Source: Streptomyces litmocidini (GTDB lineage Bacteria; Actinomycetota; Actinomycetes; Streptomycetales; Streptomycetaceae). Taken from it: 64,000 bases of DNA. The notes under the pieces are model-generated. The model made no database searches and was not told the DNA's origin. It saw only the letters and a list, made by a program, of their open reading frames with translations. The DNA lies in the NCBI RefSeq assembly GCF_014649755.1, contig NZ_BMTQ01000003.1:434001-498000 (forward strand). Reading direction: 5' to 3'. The position numbers and the translations under genes were made by a program. Shown in pieces: positions 7,286-14,725 of the stretch. Position 1 is the stretch's first letter; every line of letters begins with the position of its first letter.

Positions 7286-10012
7286 ATGGACACCCCCCTG
7301 ACCGTCCCCGATCTCGCCGACGCGACCGAACTCTCCTGCGACGTCCTCGTGATCGGCGGCGGCACCGCCGGCACGATGGCGGCGCTGACCGCCGCCGAGC
7401 GCGGGGCGGACGTCCTGCTCCTGGAGAAGGCGCACGTCCGTCACTCCGGTGCCCTGGCCATGGGCATGGACGGCGTCAACAACGCCGTCGTGCCCGGCCG
7501 GGCCGAGCCCGACGACTACGTCGCCGAGATCACCCGGGCGAACGACGGCCTCGTCGACCAGTCCACCGTCCGCCAGACGGCGACCCGCGGCTTCGCGATG
7601 GTCCGGCGCCTGGAGTCGTACGGGGTGAAGTTCGAGAAGGACGAGCACGGGGAGTACGCGGTCCGCCAGGTGCACCGGTCCGGCTCGTACGTGCTGCCGA
7701 TGCCCGAGGGCAAGGACGTGAAGAAGGTCCTCTACCGGCAGCTGCGGCGGCGCGAGATGCGGGAGCGGATCCGGATCGAGAACCGGGTCATGCCGGTCCG
7801 GGTGCTCACCCACCCGGACGACGGCCGGGCCGTCGGCGCGGCCGGGTTCCACACCCGCACCGGGGAGTTCGTGATCGTCCGCGCGGGGGCGGTGATCCTG
7901 GCCACCGGCCCCTGCGGGCGGCTCGGCCTGCCCGCCTCGGGGTATCTGTACGGGACGTACGAGAACCCGACGAACGCCGGTGACGGCTACGCCATGGCGT
8001 ACCACGCGGGCGCGGCGCTCACCGGGATCGAGTGCTTCCAGATCAACCCGTTGATCAAGGACTACAACGGGCCGGCCTGCGCCTACGTCGCCAACCCCTT
8101 CGGCGGGTACCAGGTGAACCGGCACGGCGAGCGGTTCGTCGAGTCGGACTACTGGTCGGGGCAGATGATGGCCGAGTTCGCGGCCGAACTGGCCTCGGAC
8201 CGGGGGCCGGTGTACCTGAAGCTGAGCCATCTCCCCGAGGAGACCATCGGCGCCGTGGAGTCGATCCTGCACACCACGGAGCGGCCCACCCGGGGCACCT
8301 TCCACGAGAACCGGGGGCACGACTACCGGACCCACGACATCGAGATGCACATCTCGGAGATCGGTCTGTGCGGCGGGCACTCGGCCTCCGGGGTGCGGGT
8401 GGACGCTCACGCCCGCACGACCGTGCCCCGGCTGTACGCCGCCGGGGACCTGGCCTCCGTACCGCACAACTACATGATCGGCGCGTTCGTCTTCGGCGAC
8501 CTGGCGGGCGAGGACGCCTCCCGGTACCGGGCGTACGAGGGCGAGCTGGACCGGGAGCAGCTCGCGGCCGCCCATGAGCTCGTCTACCGGCCGCTGCGGA
8601 ACCCGGACGGTCCGCCGCAGCCCCAGGTCGAGTACAAGCTGCGCCGGCTCGTCAACGACTACGTGGCGCCGCCGAAGACGGGGGCGAAGCTCTCCCTGGC
8701 CGTGGAGGCCTTCGACCGGATGGCGACGGAGATCGCCGGGATGGGCGCGCGCACGGCGCACGAGCTCATGCGCTGCGCGGAGGTGTCGTTCATCCGGGAC
8801 TGCGCCGAGATGGCGGCGCGGGCCTCGCTCGCCCGGACGGAGTCGCGGTGGGGCCTCTACCACGAGCGGCTCGACCATCCCGAGCGCGACGACACGGGCT
8901 GGCTGCACCACCTGGACCTGCGCAGGTCGCCTTCCGGGGCGATGGAGTTCACGGCACGGCCGGTCGAGCCGTACGTCGTGCCGGTGCCGGAGTTCTCGCC
9001 GCCCGGTGGTCCCGAGCGGCTCCTCGGCGAGGTGGCGCTCGTGCCGGTGGCCACGGCCGGGGCGCGGGACGCGGCCCCGGCTGCCCGTCCGGCCGCTGTC
9101 GACGCGCCGCCGGCCGGGGTTCCCGCGCCCGCGCCGCCCCACCCCCGGCTGCTGGCGCTGCTCTCGCTCGTCGAGGACTCCCCCGACCTGGACGCGCTCG
9201 GGCCCTACCTGGCCGACGCCGATCCGGCGGTGCGGGCCGCCGCGGTCACCGCGCTCGGGGAGACCGCGCCGGCCGGGGCCGGTCCGGTGCTCGCCGCCCG
9301 GCTCCGGGACGGGGCGGCACCGGTCCGGGCCGCGGCCGCGGCGGCGCTGCGGGAGCTGGTCGAGGTGCTGCCCGCCGGGCCGGCCCTCGCGGCGGGCCTC
9401 CGGGAGGCCCTGGGCGTGCCCGATCCGGCGGTGCGGGCCGCCGCGCTCGATGTCCTGCGGGCGCTGCGGCTCGGGGACGCCGGGCTGTACGCGGGCGCGC
9501 TCGCCGACTCCTCCGTGGAGGTGCGCGTCCAGGCCGTGCGGGCGCTGGTGTCGGTGGACGCGGCCGGGGAGCTCGCGCGGGCGGCGGGCGACCCGGCGCG
9601 CGAGGTCCGGGTCGCGGTGGCCCGTGGGCTCGCGGCCGTGCGGAACCCGGCGCCGGAGCCGCTGGCGCCGCTGCTCGACGACTCCGATCCGCTGGTCAGG
9701 GGCGCCGCCCTGGCCGCCCTGGCGGGCACCGGCTGCCCGTCGGCGTACGCGGCGGGGGCGGGGGCGGCGCTCGGCGACCGGGCCTGGCAGGTGCGGTCCG
9801 GGGCGGCGACCGCGCTCCGGGCGGCGGCGCCCGGTCTCGCCGTCCCGGCGCTCGCGGGGGCGCTCGCCGATCCGAACGCGGACGTGCGCAAGGCCGCCGT
9901 CCTGTCGCTCCTCGCCCACCGGGCCGAACCGGCGGCGCGTGCCGCGCTCGCCGGGGCGGCCGACGACGCGGACGCCGACGTCCGCGCGTACGCCTCCCGC
10001 GCGGCCCGCTGA
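7286..10012 (+). CDS. AprA/fumarate-reductase-like flavoprotein fused to HEAT repeats
   Basis: A 908-residue two-part protein. Residues about 15-590 are an FAD-dependent oxidoreductase of the succinate dehydrogenase/fumarate reductase/APS reductase alpha family: dinucleotide motif DVLVIGGGTAGTMAA, the H-S-G-A-L-A-x-G segment typical of AprA-like proteins (RHSGALAMGMDGVNN), and the late FAD motif RLYAAGDLASVPHNYMIGAF. Residues about 620-905 are at least eight HEAT/PBS-lyase repeats built on D-P-x-V-R-A-A-A-x-x-A-L. Start ATG 7286 is 24 bp after the ATPase. With the ferredoxin it looks like an AprAB-type pair and may process the compound imported by the neighbouring transporter; redox on a sulfur compound is a guess from family resemblance. 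Confidence 0.85.
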   Translation: MDTPLTVPDLADATELSCDVLVIGGGTAGTMAALTAAERGADVLLLEKAHVRHSGALAMGMDGVNNAVVPGRAEPDDYVAEITRANDGLVDQSTVRQTATRGFAMVRRLESYGVKFEKDEHGEYAVRQVHRSGSYVLPMPEGKDVKKVLYRQLRRREMRERIRIENRVMPVRVLTHPDDGRAVGAAGFHTRTGEFVIVRAGAVILATGPCGRLGLPASGYLYGTYENPTNAGDGYAMAYHAGAALTGIECFQINPLIKDYNGPACAYVANPFGGYQVNRHGERFVESDYWSGQMMAEFAAELASDRGPVYLKLSHLPEETIGAVESILHTTERPTRGTFHENRGHDYRTHDIEMHISEIGLCGGHSASGVRVDAHARTTVPRLYAAGDLASVPHNYMIGAFVFGDLAGEDASRYRAYEGELDREQLAAAHELVYRPLRNPDGPPQPQVEYKLRRLVNDYVAPPKTGAKLSLAVEAFDRMATEIAGMGARTAHELMRCAEVSFIRDCAEMAARASLARTESRWGLYHERLDHPERDDTGWLHHLDLRRSPSGAMEFTARPVEPYVVPVPEFSPPGGPERLLGEVALVPVATAGARDAAPAARPAAVDAPPAGVPAPAPPHPRLLALLSLVEDSPDLDALGPYLADADPAVRAAAVTALGETAPAGAGPVLAARLRDGAAPVRAAAAAALRELVEVLPAGPALAAGLREALGVPDPAVRAAALDVLRALRLGDAGLYAGALADSSVEVRVQAVRALVSVDAAGELARAAGDPAREVRVAVARGLAAVRNPAPEPLAPLLDDSDPLVRGAALAALAGTGCPSAYAAGAGAALGDRAWQVRSGAATALRAAAPGLAVPALAGALADPNADVRKAAVLSLLAHRAEPAARAALAGAADDADADVRAYASRAAR

Positions 10013-10126
10013 CCCGTTCGGGGTACCCGGGCGCGGTCATCGGCGGCACGCGGGTGAGTGCGCGCTTGCGGGGCAGTCGGGCGGGGAAGGGGCGCACGGA
10101 CTCAGGACGACGAGGAGGTGGTGCCG

Positions 10127-10972
10127 GTGTCGGGGCCGACGACCGGGGTGGGGATGGGAGCACCGTGCTGGCTGCATCTGTCCGCACGCGATCTGGAGGC
10201 GTCGAAGCGCTTCTACGGGGCGGTGCTCGGGTGGACGTTCCGTCGGGGCGCGCTCGGCGACGACGTGCACGTGGTGGGCGAGCGGGACGGGGTGCCGGTG
10301 GCCGGGATCGCGGCGGTGGCCGCGGAGCCGGGGGTGCCGGTGGCCTGGACGGTGTTCTTCTCCGTCGACGACGCCGACGCGGCGGTGGCTCGGATCCGGG
10401 AGCGCGGCGGCACGGTCGGCGTGGGGCCGATGGCGTATCCGCCGCGGGGCCGCGCGGCGATCGCGTCGGACCTGGAGGGCGCCGTGTTCGGCGTCTGGGA
10501 GGGGCGGCTGGTCTCGCGCTGGCACATCGGCGAGCGGCGGGCCCCGGCCTGGGTGGAGCTGCACACCCGTGACGCGTTCGACGCCGCCGTGTTCTACGGC
10601 GGGGTGCTCCGCTGGGCGGACGGAAGCCCCGGTTGCTGCGAGGTGTCGTACGAGCACGACCGGGTGGTGCTGCGTCGGGACGGCGAGGCCGTCGCCCGGC
10701 TCGACAGCGGCCCGGTCGAATCCGCCTCGCCCCGGCCGCAGTCGAGGCCTCGCTGGCTGGTCCGGTTCCGGGTGCGCGATCTGGCGGCGGCCCGCGAGGC
10801 GGTCGTGGCGCACGGCGGGGAGCTGGTGCCGGGGAGCGAGTGGGCCGACGCGCGGTCGTCGGACGGCGACGAGGAGCGTCGGGTGACGGTCCGGGACCCG
10901 GACGGGGCCTTGTTCACGCTGGAGGCGGAGGAGACGGACGAAGAGGAGGAGGCAGAAGTCGGAGCCGTGTGA
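10127..10972 (+). CDS. VOC (glyoxalase/bleomycin-resistance) family protein, two domains
   Basis: A 281-residue protein with two vicinal-oxygen-chelate domains: WLHLSARDLEASKRFYGAVLGW starts the first (about 10-125) and WVELHTRDAFDAAVFYGGVLRW the second (about 140-270), each closing with a D-P-x-G-A-x-F-like strand. Such tandem VOC proteins are abundant in Streptomyces and are mostly uncharacterised. I chose GTG 10127 because GGAGG (10114-10118) is 8 nt upstream; earlier GTGs at 10121 and 10118 are alternatives. No operon partner. Confidence 0.8.
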   Translation: MSGPTTGVGMGAPCWLHLSARDLEASKRFYGAVLGWTFRRGALGDDVHVVGERDGVPVAGIAAVAAEPGVPVAWTVFFSVDDADAAVARIRERGGTVGVGPMAYPPRGRAAIASDLEGAVFGVWEGRLVSRWHIGERRAPAWVELHTRDAFDAAVFYGGVLRWADGSPGCCEVSYEHDRVVLRRDGEAVARLDSGPVESASPRPQSRPRWLVRFRVRDLAAAREAVVAHGGELVPGSEWADARSSDGDEERRVTVRDPDGALFTLEAEETDEEEEAEVGAV

Positions 10973-11014
10973 TCCACAGCTCTCCGTTCGAAAGTTCCTT
11001 GTGAACACCGTAGA

Positions 11015-11046
11015 TGATCCTGCAGTCTTCGTTTCACGCAGGATCA
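11015..11046. promoter_or_regulatory. inverted repeat upstream of the SMP-30 gene
   Basis: TGATCCTGC (11015-11023) and its exact complement GCAGGATCA (11038-11046) are separated by 14 nt and lie 40 bp before the SMP-30 start. It could be an operator or the end hairpin of the preceding VOC gene; spacing to the start favours an operator. Confidence 0.4.
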
Positions 11047-11085
11047 GATTCGGCATGCACGAGGGATGCAGGAAGGGAAGGGCCC

Positions 11086-12042
11086 ATGAGCGGCGAGCGC
11101 CCCGAGTTGTACGAGATGTTCGACGAGCGGTTCCTCACGGGACGGTGCATGTACGGGGACGACGCGCTGGAGGTCCTCCACACGGGCTGCCGCTGGGCCG
11201 AGGGGCCGATCTACCTGCCCGCCTGGCGGCAGCTGGTCTGGAGCGACATCCCGAACGACCGGATGCTGCGCTGGGACGAGGAGACGGGCGCCGTCGCCGT
11301 CTTCCGCCGCGCGGCCGGGCACACCAACGGCAACACCCTGGACCGTCAGGGCCGGCTGATCTCCTGCGAGCAGGGCAACCGCCGCGTGACGCGCACCGAG
11401 CACGACGGCACGGTCACCGTGCTCGCGGACCGGTGGCAGGGCAGGCGTCTGAACAGTCCGAACGACGCGGCGGTGAGGTCCGACGGCTCGATCTGGTTCT
11501 CCGACCCGGACTTCGGCATCACCAGTGACTACGAGGGCCACCGCGCGGAGAGCGAGATCGGCTCCAACAACGTCTACCGCATCGATCCGGACAGCGGCGA
11601 AGTCCGGCTCGTCTCCGACGAGTTCGCCGCGCCCAACGGGCTGGTCTTCTCCCACGACGAGAAGCGGCTGTTCGTCTCCGACACACGGGCGGGCCTCATC
11701 CGGGTCTTCGACGTGCGCGAGGACGGCACGCTCTCCGACGGCAAGGTCTTCGCCGACGCCTCGGCCCGCGGGAAGGCCCGCTTCGACAACCTCCGCTTCG
11801 ACGCGGACGGCCGCCTCTGGGCCGCCGCGATGAGCGACGGCGTGCACTGCTACGACCCGGACGGCACCCTGATCGGACGGCTGAACGTCCCGGAGCCCGT
11901 CGCCAACATCTCCTGGGGCGGCGCCAAGCGCAACCGCCTCTTCATCGCCGCCCAGACCAGCCTGTACTCGGTCGTCATGAGCAACACCGGCACCCACCCG
12001 ACCGGCCCCGGCCACCGGCCCTGGGCGGGGCCGGCGGCCTGA
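11086..12042 (+). CDS. SMP-30/gluconolactonase/LRE-family hydrolase
   Basis: A 318-residue six-bladed beta-propeller of the SMP-30/gluconolactonase family. Diagnostic segments are CRWAEGPIYLPAWRQLVWSD (metal-ligand Glu), GNTLDRQGRLISCEQGNRRV, NSPNDAAVRSDGSIWFSDP (Asn/Asp ligands), APNGLVFSHDEKRLFVSDT and DNLRFDADGRLWAA. Such enzymes hydrolyse sugar lactones or related esters using a divalent metal. The ATG at 11086 follows GGAAGGGAAGG; an earlier in-frame ATG at 11014 lies within the upstream inverted repeat and is unlikely. Single-gene unit. Confidence 0.88.
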   Translation: MSGERPELYEMFDERFLTGRCMYGDDALEVLHTGCRWAEGPIYLPAWRQLVWSDIPNDRMLRWDEETGAVAVFRRAAGHTNGNTLDRQGRLISCEQGNRRVTRTEHDGTVTVLADRWQGRRLNSPNDAAVRSDGSIWFSDPDFGITSDYEGHRAESEIGSNNVYRIDPDSGEVRLVSDEFAAPNGLVFSHDEKRLFVSDTRAGLIRVFDVREDGTLSDGKVFADASARGKARFDNLRFDADGRLWAAAMSDGVHCYDPDGTLIGRLNVPEPVANISWGGAKRNRLFIAAQTSLYSVVMSNTGTHPTGPGHRPWAGPAA

Positions 12043-12089
12043 CGCACGGCCTGTCGAACGCCGGTTCGCCCCGTGCGGGCGACAGGGCC

Positions 12090-13559
12090 TCAGGCGGTGC
12101 CGGCACGTGAGGCCGCGCGCGGGCCGGCGCCCGACCCGGCGCCGGGGGCGTCTTCGGCGGCCGGCGCGGCGAGCCCGGCGGGGATCAGCGCGGCGACGAC
12201 CGCCGCCGCGAGGCCGACGCCGCAGCCGATCAGCATCGCGACCCGGAAGCCGTCCTCGGAGGGCAGCACGCGGCCGCCGAGGGTGGTGGTCAGCTGGGCG
12301 AGGACGACGCCGATGACGGCGGCCGAGGCGGAGGTGCCGAGGGAACGCATCAGCGTGTTGAAGCTGTTGGCCGAGGCGGTCTCCTCCTGCGGCACCGCGC
12401 CCATGATGAGCGCCGGCATGGCCCCGTAGGCGAGTCCGACGCCGGTGTTGCAGATGAGGGTCACGGCGAGCAGGCCCCAGGTGGAGCCCATCAGGGCGAG
12501 GGAGGAGCCGTATCCGGCGGAGATGACGAGCGCGCCGGCCGAGAGCGTGACCTTGGGGCCGCGGGCGGCGGAGAGCTTGGCGCCGAGGGGTGCCAGGATC
12601 ATCATCATGAGGCCCGCCGGGGCCATCCAGAGCCCCATGGCCATCATCGACTGCCCGAGGCCGTACCCGGTCGCCTCCGGCAGTTGGAACAGCTGGGGGA
12701 CGACCAGCGACTGCGCGTACATGGCGAAGCCGACCAGGACCGACGCGGCGTTGGTCATCAGGACGACCGGGCGGGCGGTGACGCGCAGGTCGACGAGCGG
12801 GTCGGAGGTGCGCAGCTCCCAGGCGCCCCAGGCGAGCAGGACGACGGCCGCGACGGCGAACAGGCCGAGGGTGGTGCCGCTGCCCCAGCCCCAGGTCGCG
12901 CCCTTGGAGACGGCGAGCAGCAGGGCGACGAGGCCGACGCCGAGGCCGAGGGCGCCCGGGAGGTCGAAGCGACCGGGGGCCGCGGCGCGCCGTCCGGCGG
13001 GGGCGACGCGCCAGATCAGGGCGCCGACCAGGACGCTCAGTCCGGCGGCGACCCAGAAGAGCACGCGCCAGCTGGCGTTCTCGGCGACGGCGGCGGAGAA
13101 GGGCAGGCCGAGGGCGCCGCCGACGCCCATGGAGGCGCTCATCAGGGCGATGGAGCCGCCGAGCCTCTCGGGCGGCAGGATGTCGCGGAGCAGGCTGATG
13201 CCGAGGGGGACGACGCCCATGCCGAGGCCCTGGAGTCCGCGTCCGACGATCATCGGGACGACGGAGGAGGCGAGCGCGCAGACGACCGAGCCGGCGACGA
13301 GCGGGACCACGGAGGCGAGCAGGACGCGCCGCTTGCCGAGGGTGTCGCCGAGCCGGCCGGCCACGGGGGTGGCGACGGCTCCGGCGAGGAGGGTGGCGGT
13401 GATCACCCAGGAGGCGTCGGAGGCCGTGGTGCCGAGCAGCCCGGGGAGGTCGCCGATGAGGGGCACCACCAGGGTCTGCATGAGCGCGGCGACGATGCCG
13501 GCCAGGGCGAGGACGCCGACGACGCCGCCGGGGCGGGCCTCGGGCTTGGAGCCGTCCAC
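12090..13559 (-). CDS. MFS drug-efflux transporter, DHA2 (14-TM) type
   Basis: A 489-residue integral membrane protein with roughly 14 hydrophobic helices. It carries MFS motif A (GRLGDTLGKRRVLLAS) after the second helix and the drug/H+ antiporter motif C-like helix (GVGGALGLPFSAAVAENASW). The GTG at 13559 has GGGAG upstream. It diverges from a MarR gene across 119 bp that hold repeated operator-like sequences, a classic repressor/efflux pair. Probably proton-driven export of a toxic compound; substrate unknown. Confidence 0.9.
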   Translation of the reverse strand: MDGSKPEARPGGVVGVLALAGIVAALMQTLVVPLIGDLPGLLGTTASDASWVITATLLAGAVATPVAGRLGDTLGKRRVLLASVVPLVAGSVVCALASSVVPMIVGRGLQGLGMGVVPLGISLLRDILPPERLGGSIALMSASMGVGGALGLPFSAAVAENASWRVLFWVAAGLSVLVGALIWRVAPAGRRAAAPGRFDLPGALGLGVGLVALLLAVSKGATWGWGSGTTLGLFAVAAVVLLAWGAWELRTSDPLVDLRVTARPVVLMTNAASVLVGFAMYAQSLVVPQLFQLPEATGYGLGQSMMAMGLWMAPAGLMMMILAPLGAKLSAARGPKVTLSAGALVISAGYGSSLALMGSTWGLLAVTLICNTGVGLAYGAMPALIMGAVPQEETASANSFNTLMRSLGTSASAAVIGVVLAQLTTTLGGRVLPSEDGFRVAMLIGCGVGLAAAVVAALIPAGLAAPAAEDAPGAGSGAGPRAASRAGTA

Positions 13560-13596
13560 GGTTCTCCCTCGTGCTTTCTTCGGTTTTCGGGATCAG

Positions 13597-13652
13597 GTGT
13601 ATGCATGATGCACATCAATTGCTGCATACACAAGTTATGTATGCTGCACATG
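13597..13652. promoter_or_regulatory. MarR operator array between MFS and MarR genes
   Basis: GTGTATGCA (13597-13605) and TGCATACAC (13623-13631) form a perfect 9-bp inverted repeat. A further TGTATGC-TGCACAT copy lies at about 13639-13652, repeating TGTATGCATGATGCACAT at 13598-13615 with a short deletion. This AT-rich patch is conspicuous in the GC-rich sequence and spans the shared promoter region, so the MarR protein probably binds here and represses both genes. Confidence 0.65.
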
Positions 13653-13678
13653 CCTGCGGGACGAGAGAGAATGTCCCC

Positions 13679-14134
13679 ATGGACAAGCCCACCCACCTGG
13701 TCGAGTTCGAGAGCATGCTGCTGGGACGGCACGCCCACCTGTACGGGCCCCGCTCACGGGCGGCCGGCGGCCATCTCGACCGCAGCGCGTACGTCCTCCT
13801 CACCCGCATCCGGATGCACGGGCCGATGTCCATCGGACAGCTCAGCGAGGCCTTCGGCCTCGACGCCTCCACCCTCAACCGGCAGACCGCCGCGATGCTG
13901 CGCGCCGGGGTCGTGGAACGCATCCCGGACCCGGAGGGCGGCATCGCCCGCAAGTTCCGCATCACGGAGGAGGGCGAGCGCCGCCTGGACGCCGACAGGG
14001 CCTCGAACGTGGAGGGCCTGGAGCGGGTGATGGAGGAGTGGCCCCCCGAGGACGTGGCCCGCTTCGCCGCCTACCTCGAACGCTTCAACCGGGACATCGA
14101 GCGGCTCGAAGGACGCCCCTGGCCGCGTCCGTGA
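13679..14134 (+). CDS. MarR-family transcriptional regulator
   Basis: A 151-residue MarR protein: RSAYVLLTRIRMHGPMSIGQ leads into the winged helix (LSEAFGLDASTLNRQTAAML, then the wing around GGIARKFRITEEGERRLD), with a C-terminal dimerisation helix (ARFAAYLERFNRDIERLEG). ATG 13679 is preceded by GAGAGAG at a usable distance. It diverges from the DHA2 efflux gene and likely represses it until a phenolic or drug-like ligand binds. Confidence 0.9.
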   Translation: MDKPTHLVEFESMLLGRHAHLYGPRSRAAGGHLDRSAYVLLTRIRMHGPMSIGQLSEAFGLDASTLNRQTAAMLRAGVVERIPDPEGGIARKFRITEEGERRLDADRASNVEGLERVMEEWPPEDVARFAAYLERFNRDIERLEGRPWPRP

Positions 14135-14152
14135 CGCCCTCCCCGGGGCTCC

Positions 14153-14521
14153 TCAGGCGCCCCGCCGCATCGCGGCCCGCCGGTCCGCCGTCGCCAGGGC
14201 GGTGTTGACGAGCGCCACCGCGGCGAAGGAGAGGGCCCACACCGGCCGGTCGAGGGCCTGGAGCGCGACCGCCGCCGCGCCGAACACCAGGGCCTTCACG
14301 AGCAGGACGCCCGGGAGCGGCACCGGTATCCGCGCCCTGGGCGCGGCGAACAGCCCCCAGACCACGGCCGCGACGGCGGGCGCGGCGACCGCGAGCAGCA
14401 GCCGGAGCGCCACGCCCTCCGCACCCTCCCATCCCCACAGGGCCAGTACGGCCAGGGCGGCGAGTTCGAGCAGGAACGCCAGCCCTTCGTTCAGCACGTG
14501 CAGGGGCGCGGGCAGTTTCAT
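14153..14521 (-). CDS. small membrane protein, YrdB/DUF2568 family
   Basis: A 122-residue protein with four predicted membrane helices (about 12-30, 38-60, 68-88, 93-112). The opening LHVLNEGLAFLLELAALAVL and mid-segment WGLFAAPRARIPVPLPG match my memory of the YrdB (DUF2568) family, whose function is unknown. It converges on the MarR gene with 18 bp between stops. Confidence 0.8.
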   Translation of the reverse strand: MKLPAPLHVLNEGLAFLLELAALAVLALWGWEGAEGVALRLLLAVAAPAVAAVVWGLFAAPRARIPVPLPGVLLVKALVFGAAAVALQALDRPVWALSFAAVALVNTALATADRRAAMRRGA

Positions 14522-14633
14522 CGGGGCCTTTCGACGTCGTTCACGGGGGCGACCGCGCCGAGCGTGGGCGCCGCTTCGGTCAGAAGTCTTTACCCAGGGG
14601 GCCCGGCGGCGGTAACTTCCCGCCGACGCAAGG

Positions 14634-14649
14634 AGTTTCAGAAACTTTC
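14634..14649. promoter_or_regulatory. palindromic operator candidate upstream of the amylase gene
   Basis: AGTTTC-A-GAAACT (14634-14646) is a perfect 6-bp inverted repeat, and GAAA-C-TTTC (14641-14649) overlaps it. GAAA-N-TTTC sites are bound by LacI-type regulators of polysaccharide-degrading enzymes in Streptomyces. It lies about 80 bp upstream of the secreted amylase gene, a sensible place for a carbohydrate-responsive repressor. Location and symmetry are seen; the regulator is inferred. Confidence 0.45.
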
Positions 14650-14725
14650 CGACCGTGTTTCCAGCGGTGCCGATCCCCACTCCTCCCACCGGCCCGTACG
14701 GACCACGCCTCCGTCTGGAGAATCG

